Positions 1 to 11,227 are shown, counted from the stretch's first letter. The stretch is DNA of 64,000 bases from Aquarana catesbeiana (GCF_042186555.1 NC_133327.1:48886939-48950938); one strand, 5' to 3'. Notes: generated by a model from the letters alone, not told the origin. Program-made: numbers and translations.

Positions 1-1107
1 TGCGGCTAGCCTTCCTGCTTAAGGTAAAAGCATTTTCAGCCAATACAAAAAATACCTCTTGATTTTGCCAGAAATGCTGTGTCCTTGTCACTTCCTGTAA
101 TCTGCACAGAAGAATATCTCTTGCTTCCTAGGTATCTTCTGTAAGCTATTGATTGCCTTGCCCCATGATGTAATGGAGATGAAGGGAAATGAGCATGTTT
201 GTAGTCCATATCAGGAGAGCAGCCTAGGGTGACAACCATGGCTTCCCCCATAGATACAGTGGAGGAGTGATGTAGCCAACCAGGGACAAGAAGGGTGTTG
301 TTTGCAGGATTACTATTAGGGAAAGCCATAGTACAGATGGAGTTCCCAGATGCATAAGTGTGTGCATGCACAAGCCGGGAACTGGTTGAACAGATGAGCA
401 CAGACGTTACCAACACTGGTGCCAAGCTAATTGCTGTTTGGTCTACAATATTCTGTGTGCTTGTTCCTGAATCCTGTGCCTGACACGGCTTGCTCCTGAC
501 TAAGTTTTCCTGCAACTTGTCCTGACCTCAGCTTGTCCCTGTATTCAGCTTCTGGCTCCTGTTCCTGCCTGATCTGCCTCACCCTGCTCACACTGGCCTG
601 TGACCTGACGACTCTTCTGCCTGATTTTTATGCCTGTTACCGACCCGGCTTGCCTGACCCTGTATTCTGCTTATCCATCCTGCTACATCTCCTTCAGTCC
701 TGGACGCTGCCCTGCATCTGCAACCCAAGCTCCCTGCCAGTCTGTCCGTCACTGGCCTGTCCAGCCTACTACATCTGCCTGCTGTCAGCTGCTCCAGTTT
801 CCTAGCGTTCTCCCAGTAATGTCTCGGCTACTACCAGGGCAGACTACCGAACTGATCACTGGCACTCATACATCGCTATGCTCTTGGTGCTCTTGCAGCT
901 ACTGTTCCACTATCAGTGCCCCCCAGGTCAGAGCTGTATGAGGGGCCTTCCTCTTCAGGTCAGAATCACCAACCAGGTATGTGACAATTAACAGTTGAAA
1001 ATAAAGCAAAAGAAACTTAAAAGAAGAAAACATATGCAGCCATCACACCAAGGACTAGTAATCTCCAATATATTATATTTTTGGCTTTCAGCTTAGATAC
1101 ACTTAGA
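1..1107. other. Unassigned sequence, CT-rich in its second half
   Basis: I see no gene here. Positions 515-935 are rich in repeated CTG/CCTG words such as 'ctgcctgatc' and 'gcctgaccct', and the open frames there have the skewed Cys/Leu/Pro/Ser composition expected from that bias. The style resembles leader or LTR sequence of vertebrate retrotransposons, but I cannot find element ends. A 159-residue minus-strand frame at 36-515 has no motif I recognise and is probably chance. Confidence 0.4.
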
Positions 1108-1115
1108 TACTAGAT

Positions 1116-1246
1116 CAGTGATGGCGAACCTTGGCACCCCAGATGTTTTGGAACTACATTTCCCATGATGCCCATGCACTCTGTATTTGAGTATCATGGG
1201 AAATGTTGTTCCAAAACATCTGGGGTGCCATGGTTCACCATCACTG
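1116..1246. mobile_element. Short palindromic hAT MITE with 8-bp target duplication
   Basis: The 131-bp element starts CAGTGATGGCGAACC and ends GGTTCACCATCACTG. The whole sequence is nearly self-complementary: a left arm reading 'ccccagatgttttggaac' matches a right arm reading 'ttccaaaacatctgggg'. It is flanked on both sides by an exact 8-bp direct repeat, tactagat (1108-1115 and 1247-1254), the hallmark of hAT insertion. It has no coding capacity and must have been moved by a hAT transposase supplied elsewhere. The exact duplication suggests it is not very old. Confidence 0.9.
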
Positions 1247-1455
1247 TACTAGATCATTCCTCTGCTTGCAGTTCATACACCAATGAATTGTTATAAAGCC
1301 CAACACTAAAACTTTTTCTTTTAATTTGTGGGTTTTGTGGAGAAGAATTACGTGCTTAACTTTTTATTCACATTTTTGATGTGTCCTTAGAGACTTCAAG
1401 ATTTGAATATTCCATATGACTCAGTTTGTGGAGGGAAAGAATTTTGACGAGCCAT

Positions 1456-2235
1456 TTGGACACGAACATGAAAAATCAAAAGTGCTCATTTTAAAGGCTT
1501 ATATGCAAGTTATTGTCATAAAAGTTGATTGGGGACCCGGGTACTGCCCCAGGGGACATGTATCAATGCAAAAAAAAGTTTTTAAAACAACTATTTTTTC
1601 AGGAGCAGTGATTTTAATAATGCTTAAAGTGAAACAATAAAAATTAAATATTCCTTTAAATATCATGCCTGGGGGTCCCCTTAGTCTGCCTGTAAAGTGG
1701 CGCATCTGTCTGATGTGTTTTACAGTGCCACAGCAAAATGACATTTCTAAAGGAAAAAATGTCATTTAAAATTGCTCGCAGTTGTAATTTATTGCCGATT
1801 TCCAGCAATATAGATAAAAAATCAGCGTGGGTCTCCCCCCGCCCCCAGTCCATACCAGGCCCTTCAGGTCTGGTATGGATATTAAGGGGAACTCAATGCC
1901 AAAATTTTAAAAAAGAACAGTGTGGGGTCCCCCCCAAAATCCATACCAGGCCCTTCAGGTCTGGTATGGATTTTAATGGGAACGCCACGACAAAATTTAC
2001 AAAAAAATGGCATGGGGTCCCCCCCCCAAAATCCATACCAGACCCTTACCTGAGCAAGCAGCCTGGCAGGCCAGGAAAGGGGGCCCCCCCCTCCTGTACC
2101 ATACCAGCCCGCTTGCCCTCAACATGGGGAGGGTGCTTTGGGGTCCCCCCTAAAGCACCTTGTGCCCACAACCCCTGGCTCAGTGGTTGTGGGGGTCTGC
2201 AGGCAGGAGGCTTATTGGAATCTGGAAGCCCCCTT
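1456..2235 (-). mobile_element. Truncated copy of the large hAT family plus a C-rich palindromic module
   Basis: Positions 1456-1850 match, in reverse orientation, the 3' subterminal region of the full hAT element at 23931-30262. Shared words include 'aaaagtgctcattttaaagg' and 'caggggacatgtatcaatgc'. Positions 1850-2235 hold two imperfect hairpins of the form 'ccataccaggcccttcaggt', then a stretch ending 'gccccctttaa'. The same module forms the arms of the palindrome at 38.7-40.4 kb. No terminal inverted repeat or target duplication is visible, so both ends look truncated. No coding sequence. Confidence 0.7.
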
Positions 2236-2315
2236 TAACTTCAATGGAATCCCAGTCTTAGTCCATAGGGTTCAAAATTGAGTTGGCCCACCCTTTGCAG
2301 CTATAACAGCTTCAG
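2236..2315 (-). mobile_element. 80-bp Tc1/mariner-type fragment
   Basis: The words 'atcccagtcttagtccatag' and 'gagttggcccaccctttgca' are nearly identical to the left end of the Tc1-like element at 45630-46534, just inside its terminal repeat. Only this short piece of the transposase 3' end survives, read from the minus strand. It is abruptly truncated on both sides. Confidence 0.75.
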
Positions 2316-3164
2316 TTTAGGTGATCAAATAAATATTCTTTATATTAAAACATTTCAAACAAAATTCTGCTAGTGTATAGTCAGGAGTCCTCATTGAAAG
2401 ATTTACCCTCACCTTCTATTCCTGGGACAACTGCTAACTTTTGGATTTCTCATCACTTTCTGTCCCAGTGGCAGTGGTTACTAAAGATAATAAGTCTCAT
2501 TCACATAGGGCATTTTTTTTCCTCCTTCTGTTTTTGGCAGGAAAAAAACAGCTATAAAAATGCGTCTAAAATCAAGTTCTGCACATGCATTTAGACGCAT
2601 TCAGGCACAAAAAGTGGTTAAGAGTTCTTGGATTCCATTGGCCAGAATGTTAATTTGAATACAAAAATAGGTGCGTTGTCCTTTTAAATGCTCACACTCC
2701 AGTACAAAAAATAAATATAAAATCATGTGCATGATAGATATTATTTCATGTCACAAACCAACCATAAATAAAGTGCATCAGTGTCAAATAAATAAGTAAA
2801 TTCATAATGCATGAATATAAATATTAAATAATATAAATGATTAATACTACAAATATTAAATAATATAAAATAACCAAAAGTTCATGCCAAAAAAGTTAAT
2901 ATAACACCTCTAAATTAGTGTTGTGGCAAACCACTGCAAATCCTGTGCTCTCACACCTCCTAGTGCACATGCTTCTTACCATACATACCTCTAGATTATA
3001 GGAGGTCATACTAGCTTGTAATAAATAAATCGGTAATCTCCTCCACATTGCGGGTCCAATACATTCAGGAAGAGCCCACGCTTTCCCATACGAACAATTC
3101 GTTATTACCGCCATGAAAGAAAGCAAAAACATGCCTTATGATGGAACACCGCCATAAAATTAAG
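2316..3164. other. Unassigned AT-rich sequence
   Basis: I see no gene. The stretch 2690-2890 is very AT-rich with repeated 'aatataaat' words. A short imperfect inverted repeat of 'aaatgcgtctaaa' and 'tttagacgca' sits at 2558-2600 and may be a decayed MITE. Confidence 0.4.
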
Positions 3165-3427
3165 TTTAGTAGTAAGTCATGAAGAGTTCAGTGGTCAGTA
3201 GTATGTAGTGCAGAGCGCAGGGGTCAGTAGTATGTAACACAGAGTTCAGAGACCAGTAGTAAGTAAAGCAGAATGCAGGGGTCAGGAATGAGTAACGCAG
3301 AGTTCAGGGATCAGTAGTAAGTACCGCAGAGTTCACAATTAAGTAATGTAGAGTGCAAAGACCAGCAGTAAGTAATGCAGAGTGCAAATTTCAGTAGCAG
3401 GTAAGGAAGAGTGCAGGGTCAGTAATC
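3165..3427 (+). repeat. Diverged block of the 29-bp minisatellite
   Basis: Degenerate copies of the unit gtcagtagtatgtaa...cagagtgcagag are recognisable here but carry many substitutions and small indels. This is an older, less homogenised part of the array that becomes regular at 5379-6905. It ends in a short run of 'ctgacactaa' repeats around 3427-3455. Confidence 0.85.
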
Positions 3428-3430
3428 TGA

Positions 3431-3897
3431 CACTAACTGACACTAACTGACACTAGGGGGGAACTGAATACCTTCCACTGACATCACCACTGCCATTAAT
3501 ACAATGATCAATGCTAAAAAATATTCAGTGTCACTGTACACTGGCTGGGAAGGGGTTAACATCTAGGGCGATCAAGGGGTTGAATATGTGCCTAACTATG
3601 TGTAATCTGTGTAAAGTGTGCTGATTTTTTACTAATGATCTCTCAGTTTTTCGTCCCTGCAATGCAGGGGTGAGAAACTGACAGATCCCTCCCTGTGCAC
3701 AAAGCTCTATGTTAAATATCAACACAGAGCTCTCGGCTGTGAATGTCCAGGACTTCCTAACAGGCTGCCGCTGTGTACAATCACAGCAGGGGCTGGTCGG
3801 GGGGGGCGCACCCTAAACCTGTAAGTAGGCAGAGACGTGCCAGTACATCGCTTTGCCTACAGTGGCCGCCCTGCGCGGGCGGTCACTAAGTGGTTAA
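3431..3897 (-). mobile_element. Interspersed repeat interrupting the minisatellite, ending in TTAA
   Basis: The block splits two parts of one minisatellite array, so it is probably an insertion. Its right end reads 'ggtcactaagtgg' followed by TTAA (3894-3897). That is the inverse of the TTAACCACTT start of the repeat at 38241, so both may belong to one TTAA-bounded superfamily. I cannot fix the left end; a TTAA also occurs at 3556-3559. No coding potential is apparent. Confidence 0.5.
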
Positions 3898-3899
3898 TG

Positions 3900-4200
3900 T
3901 AGATTTTAGAGGTCAGTAGTAAATAATGCAAAAGTCAGTAGTAACGCAAACTTCAGAGGGTAGTAGTAAGTAATGCAGAGTGCAGAGTGCAGGGGTCAGT
4001 AGAAAGTAAAATGGGGTTTAGAGGTCAGAAATAAGTAACACAGTGTTCAGGAATTAATAGTAAGTAGTACACATTGCAGGAGTCACAAATAAGTAGCGTA
4101 GAGTGCAGACATCAATAGTAATGCAGAGTTTAGAGGTCAGTTTTACACAATACTCAGTACAGAGGCTGGTAGTATGTAAGGTAAAGTGCAAAGGTCATTA
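3900..4200 (+). repeat. Second diverged block of the 29-bp minisatellite
   Basis: Units such as 'aggtcagtagtaaataatgc' and 'gggtcagtagaaagtaaaat' continue the array seen at 3165-3427 and 5379-6905. Divergence is high, as in the first block. The array is interrupted again at about 4201. Confidence 0.8.
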
Positions 4201-5378
4201 GTAGGATTAGGTTTAGGATTAGTTTTCCTCTACAATATGGGGATCAAGATCTGTAGGCCTCACCATATATCCGGCACACCAAGGCCTCTGCATGCATATC
4301 ATGCACTCAGGGGCCTCATCCCACTCCAGGTCCTTCTAATGGGACGGGGGTTCAGTGCCCCCCCCCCCAACTGGATATAGGGGTTTTTTTTGTGTGCTGG
4401 GGTTTTTTAGTTTTCCCCTAGGGTAACCTCCCTATCCCTGGATGTGTATATCTGGTTTTTGATACGGAGTGCTGCCCATTTGGGTGCTGTTTTTGTTTCA
4501 TGCACCCTTTCTCCATGTTTTATGCTGTGCATTGTGTGGCACTGGAAACGCAGTGAGTTTCCCGCGTCTCCTTCTGTTGCAATGCTAGCTGCCGCACTCT
4601 GGCGCAACGTGTTTACGCCATTCCATCTCATCCAACGGATGACGTCATTACGTCACCTCCTGTGCGGCGTGTGGCGGATATGATAGCCTCTTGGGATATG
4701 TAAGGGAATGCTGGGGACCACATTGTCGCCATTTCCTTCCTCATCACACTGTTTAAGGCTCTACAGTGAGGGTACTTCTACTTCCAGGGGGGCAAGTTAC
4801 TGGCTGCAATCTACTTTAGCCATATGATTTGAACAATTGGCGGAGGTTACACTGGATTTGCCCAGAAAGTATTTTTTTGATTGTCAGTACATTTTTTTGC
4901 TTTACCTCCTGGCCTTCTCCCGTTCTGGGGGGAATCTTGGGATCATCTGTGAGGCTAACCTTTAGCACAAATCTTGATTGGAGAGTGTTTTTATAGATAC
5001 AATCCTTTCTTTTGTGTTTGTTTCCCCTTTTTAGTTTTTGCAATCTGAACATTGACCCCCCCCCCCCCGTCCTGCTTTTCTAGTGGTCCCTTTATATGGT
5101 GAATGGCTATTTTTTGGATTTGAATGATAACCATGGAGGTCAAGGGAATGCTCTCTCCAATAATATAGTGGCTATGTAAGTTTTGACATTTTATAATTGT
5201 TAAAATGTTTATATGGTATTTTTTTGGAATGTAAATTGCATTTGTACTCTATACTTTCAGAAGTGGTATTAGTCCCTGAAGAAGATTTGAATTGATACAC
5301 ATTTTGAAACGCGTTGGACATTCCCACTACTCACCATCATTTGGAAATTGTATGGATGGTTTAACCATGTTTTAGCAC
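4201..5378 (+). mobile_element. Probable Penelope-like element fragment inserted in the minisatellite
   Basis: This block separates diverged and regular parts of one tandem array. It contains no intact reading frame. Near its 3' end lies a hammerhead-like module (5276-5316), and the block has a 'gatgacgtcattacgtcacc' segment. I associate both with Penelope-like elements of frogs. The assignment rests on the module rather than on any reverse transcriptase or GIY-YIG sequence, so it is tentative. Confidence 0.4.
5276..5316 (+). ncRNA. Hammerhead-ribozyme-like motif, decayed
   Basis: The order is CTGAAGA (5276-5282, fits CUGANGA), a 23-nt stem-II region, GAAA (5306-5309), then CGCGTT, which offers C-gc-G and a UU at the NUH position. 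Stem II is weak here. There is an extra A after the CUGANGA box compared with the canonical ribozyme. Hammerheads with a tiny stem III are known from Penelope-like retroelements. Whether this copy could cleave is doubtful. Confidence 0.4.
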
Positions 5379-6905
5379 AGAGGTCAGTATTATGTAAGGT
5401 AGAGTGCAGAGGTCGGTAGTATGTAAGGCAGAGTGCAGAGGTCAGTAGTATGTAAGGCAGAGTGCAGAGGTTAGTAGTGTGTAATGCAGAGTGCAGAGGT
5501 CAATATTACGTAAGGCAGAGTGCAGAGGTCAGTAGTGTGTAAGGCAGAGTGCAGAGGTCAGTAGTGTGTAAGGCAGAGTGCAGAGGTCAGTATTATGTAA
5601 GGCAGAGTGCAGAGGTCAGTAGTATGTAAGGCAGAGTGCAGAGGTTAGTAGTGTGTAAGGCAGAGTGCAGAGGTCAGTATTATGTAAGGCCGAGTGCAGA
5701 GGTCAGTAGTGTGTAAGGCAGAGTGCAGAGGTCAGTATTATGTAAGGCAGAGTGCAGAGGTCAGTAGTGTGTAAGGCAGAGTGCAGAGGTCAGTAGTGTG
5801 TAAGGCAGAGTGCAGAGGTCAGTAGTGTGTAATGCAGAATGCAGAGGTCAGTAGTGTGTAAGGCAGAGTGCAGAGGTCAGTAGTGTGTAAGGCAGAGTGC
5901 AGAGGCCAGTAGTGTGTAATGCAGAGTGCAGAGGTCAGTAGTATATAAGGCAGAGTGCAGAGTTCAGTAGTATATAAGGCAGAGTGCAGAGGTCAGTAGT
6001 GTGTAATGCAGAGTGCAGAGGTCAGTATTATGTAAGGCAGAGTGCAGAGGTCAGTAGTGTGTAATGCAGAGTGCAGAGGTCAGTAGAGTGTAAGGCAGAG
6101 TGCAGAGGTCAGTAGTATGTAAGGCAGAGTGCAGAGTTCAGTAGTATGTAAGGCAGAGTGCAGAGGTCAGTAGTGTGTAAGGCAGAGTGCAGAGGTCAGT
6201 AGTGTGTAATGCAGAGTGCAGAGGTCAGTAGTATGTAAGGCAGAGTGCAGAGGTCAGTAGTGTGTAAGGCAGAGTGCAGAGGTCAGTAGTGTGTAAGGCA
6301 GAGTGCAGAGGTCAGTAGTGTGTAAGGCAGAGTGCTGAGGTCAGTAGTATGTAGGGCAGAGTGCTGAGTTCAGTAGTATGTAAGGCAGAGTGCAGAGTTC
6401 AGTAGTATGTGAGGCAGAGTGCAGAGGTCAGTAGTATGTAAGGCAGAGTGCAGAGGTCAGTAGTGTGTAAGGCAGAGTGCAGAGGTCAGTAGTGTGTAAT
6501 GCAGAGTGCAGAGGTCAGTAGTATGTAAGGCAGAGTGCAGAGGTCAGTAGTGTGTAAGGCAGAGTGCAGAGGTCAGTAGTGTGTAAGGCAGAGTGCTGAG
6601 GTCAGTAGTATGTAGGGCAGAGTGCTGAGTTCAGTAGTATGTAAGGCAGAGTGCAGAGTTCAGTAGTATGTAAGGCAGAGTGCAGAGGTCAGTAGTATGT
6701 AATGCAGAGTGCAGAGGTCAGTAGTGTGTAATGCAGAGTGCAGAGGTCAGTATTATGTAAGGCAGAGTGCAGAGTTCAGTAGTATGTAAGGCAGAGTGCA
6801 GAGTTCAGTAGTATGTAAGGCAGAGTGCAGAGTTCAGTAGTATGTAGGGCAGAGTGCAGCAGTCAGTAGTAGTAGTAGTATATAAGGCAGAGTGCAGAGG
6901 TCAGT
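5379..6905 (+). repeat. Regular 29-bp minisatellite, about 52 units
   Basis: The unit is gtcagtagtgtgtaaggcag followed by agtgcagag, measured at 29 bp between successive starts (for example 5702 and 5731). Common variants are agtatg versus agtgtg, attatg, and aatgca versus aaggca. Variant order repeats over longer distances: 6190-6400 and 6480-6680 show the same succession, including the rare 'gtagggcagagtgctgag' unit. That points to segmental duplication within the array. A (gta)n expansion lies near 6870. No coding role. Confidence 0.95.
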
Positions 6906-6945
6906 AGTATGTAACACACAGTGCAGCTCAGGAGTACCTAACACA

Positions 6946-8546
6946 CATCCCCCTACAAGCAAAAACGCTCCCCTTCTAGTGCAAACATCTACCACCCTAT
7001 GCTAAGCCACAGCACAAATCCCCCCTCCCTCTGTAAAGTTTACTCACCAGACCTCAGCTGCAGCAGCACCCAGCAGAGTAAAGGCAATCCTCCCCGATCT
7101 CCTCTCGTGCGTTTCATATGACATGTCAGACCTGAGGAGAAACGTAGGACTTCTCTATTGCCATTCTGATCTGAGGCCTGAGAGACAGCAGGTAATGCCA
7201 GGAACTGGTGACACAGCAGGGTCCCAATCTACCTGTCACAGGGCCGCGATCGACCATGGGGATTGTCTGCGTGCTCTAAACTGATGAATTGTTCACTGAT
7301 GGTTATACTTTCCAACACCTCATTAAATAATTCCATCTGTCCTTTACGCAACAAGGGTTTGCAAGTCTTGGATGCATCAGCAAAGAGACTAACATAAAAA
7401 CTGTTAGTAATAAAACAGGACAGAAAATAAGACAAAAAAAAAATCTTTTTTATATTATTATTTGTATATATTTATTTCATTTCGGCATGTCACTGTAATA
7501 AAGTTGGTTCTGACTCCAGGGAGATTTTCTGTAAAGTACAGTTGCCTTGGGCAAGAAGAGATGGAGCCCTCAATAACTGATATGAAAGGTCGTTAATTAA
7601 GCACTTAACATTTCAAGGCAGTTATCACGGCTAGCCCACAGACTGAGCTGCCGCTCCGTCATCACCGATAGGCCACCTAGATGACTAACGTGAGTTGAGT
7701 TGAGTCTTTTGTACTTGAGGCGAGGAGCCCCGAGGCTGTGCTGATCTAGTGACCCTCCCAAATACACTCTCACTGCCATAAGGAACTGGATATCGGATGT
7801 GACAACGGTGCAGACACCGAACACGGCAAAGGAATTTCATTTCCCCCTGAAGATCGGCAAAGGGAGAGGAAGCCAGAGCAGAGATGGCATGTCTTGACTT
7901 CGGCAAAACGCAAAAAAAAACAAAAAACAAAACAAATAAAAATAAACAGCTGCGATTACCGCCAGATGAAAGGGAAGGAGACGTCGACGGTGAATTTATA
8001 GAGACGCGTTCCCCCGACAAAGGAATATTTTTGTCTTTATTTCTGTCTCTTTTCTTTTTTTGTATTACCTAAGTCTTTAACCAGCTCAGCGCTGGAATTT
8101 TTATTCAGTTGATTACAGGTGACATTCCGGTTGCATCAGGTTTCATTAAAAAAAGAAAAAGTTAGAATGGGTTTTGTCTAAACGCTGAATTCCAAAAGAG
8201 ATATAAAATATACAAATGAATATATTATAAATCATTACATGTATTTTTTTAAAAGCAACTGCTGAACTCCAGGATAAGCTAGCATTGTCTAAAGACAAGA
8301 GTCGCGTGTATTCTTATTGAAATCTTGGTGTGCTTTGTGTATTTCTTTCAAATCTGTGCAGTAATTTAATGTGACACTTTACCTCTGTGCAGGAGCTTCC
8401 TGTAATAAAGACCGGTCACTACTGTTCTGTCTCATTATTCAGGGTGACTGGTCTTGTCTCCGCCCCCGCCTATAGTTTTCTGCAGGCAGCCTATAGTGGG
8501 TGTGGCCTGCTGGACCCCTCCCACACCTCTGCCTTCTGCACAAGCT
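6946..8546. other. Unassigned, possibly low-copy sequence
   Basis: I see no gene, RNA or clear transposon end in this 1.6 kb. It contains an A/C-rich run at 7911-7950 and a T/A-rich run at 8025-8060. Open frames on both strands are short and lack recognisable motifs. Confidence 0.35.
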
Positions 8547-8561
8547 ATGTTGTCCAACGTT

Positions 8562-8726
8562 GTGATAAAAAGGGGAAGGGGCTAACTCAAATGTATAGAG
8601 AGGTGAGTGAAAAAAATTTTTTTTCCAAAAGGTATAATGAGCATGATGAGCATGAGCCCACTCACCTCTCTATACATTTGAGTTAGACCCTTCCCCTTCC
8701 TCCTCTCCCCTTCCCCTTTTTATCAC
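8562..8726. repeat. Fold-back with 48-68 bp arms
   Basis: The left arm 8562-8609 (gtgataaaaaggggaagg ... agaggtgagtg) is matched inversely by 8659-8726 (cactcacctctct ... cctttttatcac). The right arm is longer because 'ccttcc' words are duplicated within it. The spacer is about 49 bp. Direct copies of 'tatgttgtccaac' flank it at about 8547 and 8850. It looks like the terminal part of a fold-back element, but I found no clean target duplication. Confidence 0.7.
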
Positions 8727-8846
8727 AGCGCAATCAACACTCACTTTATTCATACCACTTTTGTCTGTTTGGATCAGCCATTTTAGGTGTTGCAGCAGTG
8801 TCCCTTAGCGTATTTCTGACAGCGCAGGAGTTTCTTCATTATTTAT

Positions 8847-9215
8847 CTATATGTTGTCCAACACAGTGATGATGTCATAATTTGACCAAATGATATCTGA
8901 TTTTGCTAGGGCTTCTGATGCATGCAAATAGAAATTGCCCCAGGGATAATATAGGCATGGGAGGTGAAACCAGACCATACAAAGAGTATAGAAAAGTACA
9001 AAATGTATTGAAAAAACATATAGAGAAACATTAAGATATACAAGAATGTACAACTAATCATAAAACAATAATGAACGACACAAATAATAAACAGCAACAA
9101 TTCACTGATATGCACATGAAGTCTAGACCTGTAGTCGACCAAAATGTGTTAACAGTATGCCCAACATGTTTCGGAAAAATATGGTATTTATTTCCTTCTT
9201 CAGGGGCTGAGCTGA
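8847..9215 (-). mobile_element. Penelope-like repeat fragment with hammerhead-like end
   Basis: AT-rich sequence with no intact frame. Read on the minus strand it begins with a hammerhead-like module at 9162-9203. By analogy with the module at 5276-5316 this is probably a Penelope-derived segment. Its far boundary is not defined. Confidence 0.35.
9162..9203 (-). ncRNA. Hammerhead-ribozyme-like motif with paired stem II
   Basis: On the minus strand: CTGAAGA (complement of 9197-9203), one extra A, GGAAA, a loop, TTTCC, GAAA (complement of 9169-9172), then CATGTT. GGAAA and TTTCC can pair as stem II although the sequence differs from the copies at 5276 and 12276. The NUH position reads GUU. Activity is unproven and the extra A departs from the canonical core. 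Confidence 0.45.
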
Positions 9216-9517
9216 GGTAGGCTGTTAATTCTATTAACAAAAGAAAAACAAAGTAATAGTACAAGATTCATAGTGCGTAAGTATAATAATATATATAAAG
9301 AGTAACAATATTAACTGTTTTCCAAACACCTGATGCATACACTGTGGATTTATATCCTGTGTGGCTATAGAGGAATATATTTAAATGAAAGTTTCTGTGG
9401 CTGGAGTTCAACTTTAAATTTAAAGTAGAACTAAAATCTTTTAAAAGAAATTGTGAGCAGCCAGGCTGTCCCTTCTACTATAAAACAAACCTACTCAGCT
9501 ACATGTAGACTTCCTTA

Positions 9518-9897
9518 GGGCCCTTTCACACGGGCTTGTCTGTGTACGAACTCCGCTTTTCTCAGCAGGGATCGATCCGCTGATTCCCGCTGAGCAGGGA
9601 GATGACAGGTCCGTCTCCGCTCACTGTGTGGAGATGGACCTGTCAAAGCCCCATTGTCCTCTATGGAGATCGGATGAAAACAGACTGCCTGTCCGTTTTC
9701 ATTCGATCCTATCCGATCCAATTCTCCAGATGGATGGAAAATAGAGTTTCCATCGGTCTGGATTTCACAGACAGGATCGGATCGGATAGTGGCGCCACTG
9801 ACATCCACTGCTCTATAGAGGTGCATGGAGCGTCCAATCAGGTAAGCCTGGAAAACTGACAGGCGGACCTGATCGGAAAGCCCGTGTGCAAAGGGCC
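9518..9897. mobile_element. PIF/Harbinger-type MITE, 380 bp, TTA duplication
   Basis: The ends are GGGCCCTTTCACACGGGC on the left and GCCCGTGTGCAAAGGGCC on the right, flanked by TTA at 9515-9517 and 9898-9900. Three-base TWA duplications and subterminal repeats of 'gatcggat' type fit PIF/Harbinger MITEs. There is no transposase. Open frames on both strands are by-products of the GC-rich internal repeats. Confidence 0.85.
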
Positions 9898-9980
9898 TTA
9901 GAATGTACACTGAGTTGCAAGCATTCTGATATTGTGTCTGTGTGCCGGGATGATGGAACTCCTGAGTTCCATCATCCCCG

Positions 9981-10628
9981 ACAAAAATTCAGTCAGCAGA
10001 TACACATACTGCAGCTGCTGACTTTTAATAATAGGACACTTACCTGTCCTGGAGTCCAGCGATGTCGGCACTGCAGATGATGTCTCCCTCAGATGTCGGG
10101 TGCTGCGGCCGCCATTGCAGATAACGGAGCCCGGTACTGAAGCATTACGGCTTCACACCAGGTCCCTACTGCACATGTGTGAAGCACCGCTGCGCTCCCT
10201 TATTGGCCCGGCAGCGGGGGAAGGATGAGGGAGGAGGAGAGAGCAGAGCTGGGGATGTAATTCCCCGGAGCCCGGTCTCCCGGAAGAGGGGAACGGTACC
10301 TGTCAAAGACAGGTATCCACTCCCCCCTTCCCAAAAGGGGGGAGGAGACAAATGAGCGGAAGTTTCATTTTGGGTGGAACTCTGATTTAAATTTCCTTAG
10401 CCGACCACTGCATCTATGCTACTCAACATTACCCGTTTCTTTGTGCTTCATCAAAAGAGCTTGAACAGCACATCTTGAAAACCCAGTCTGCCTGGGAGAG
10501 ACCTCGCTGATGCGGTATAACTACCTTGTCTCTTATTGCTATGGTGTATGAACTGTGACATGAATCTGTCTTCCATAACCTCACCTTAATTGCAGAGTTT
10601 GGCTGTTCCTCACCCAGTTTAAAGCTTC
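9981..10628 (+). repeat. Copy 1 of a 1.25-kb tandem duplication
   Basis: This 648-bp block is repeated with few differences at 11228-11903, giving a 1247-bp period. Both copies hold a frog repeat running from 'acaaaaattcagtcagcag' to 'ggtggaactctgatttaaat', then a shared flank through 'cacccagtttaaagc'. Because the flank is shared too, this is a genomic tandem duplication and not two independent transposon insertions. Confidence 0.9.
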
Positions 10629-10719
10629 CCAAAAGGGCCACCTCCAAGGTTACCGCAGGATCCTGTCTAGGCTGGGAGAACCGCCACCGCACGGTTACCA
10701 GCACCGATGTTCTTCTTTA

Positions 10720-11205
10720 CACTGAAGATAGTTCTTAATGATATTGGCTGTATGTTTGGGGTGGCTGTCCTGTTCCAGAATAAATCTGATGCCAATCACA
10801 CGCCCCCTAAAGGTATGGCATGATGGAAAGGTATCTGCCTGTATTTATCAGCATTGAGAACACCACTGATCCTGACCAAATCTCTAACATCATTTGTAGA
10901 CATGCATCACCAAAATTGCAAGGAATCTCCACCATGCTTCACTGTTGCCTGCAGACACTTATTGTACCGCTCTCCAGCCCTTCGCCAATAAACTGCCTCC
11001 AAGTACAGCCAAAACTCATCAATCCATGGAACCTGCTGCTATTTTTCTGCAACTTTTTTCCTTTTTGTGCATAGTTGAGTCGTTTACCGTTGTTTACATG
11101 TTGAAGGTATGGCTTTTTGACCACAGTTCTATGCTGATGGCACTGCTGGACTTCTTCCTATGTTGAAGGTAAGTAGCCAAAATGTGTCCTTCATCTGCTG
11201 CATTA
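10720..11205 (-). mobile_element. Tc1/mariner-like transposon remnant
   Basis: The words 'caccatgcttcactgttgcc' and 'gtaccgctctccagcccttc' are typical of the transposase-coding strand complement of vertebrate Tc1-like elements, in the stretch between the first and second catalytic aspartates. All reading frames are short. It lies between the two copies of the 1.25-kb duplication and occurs only once. Confidence 0.6.
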
Positions 11206-11227
11206 ATGCGGAGGTCTGCCCACCCCT

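Noticed and set aside
36..515. A 159-codon minus-strand open frame at the window edge
   Set aside because: No recognisable domain or conserved pattern; no splice or start context that stands out. Could be chance.
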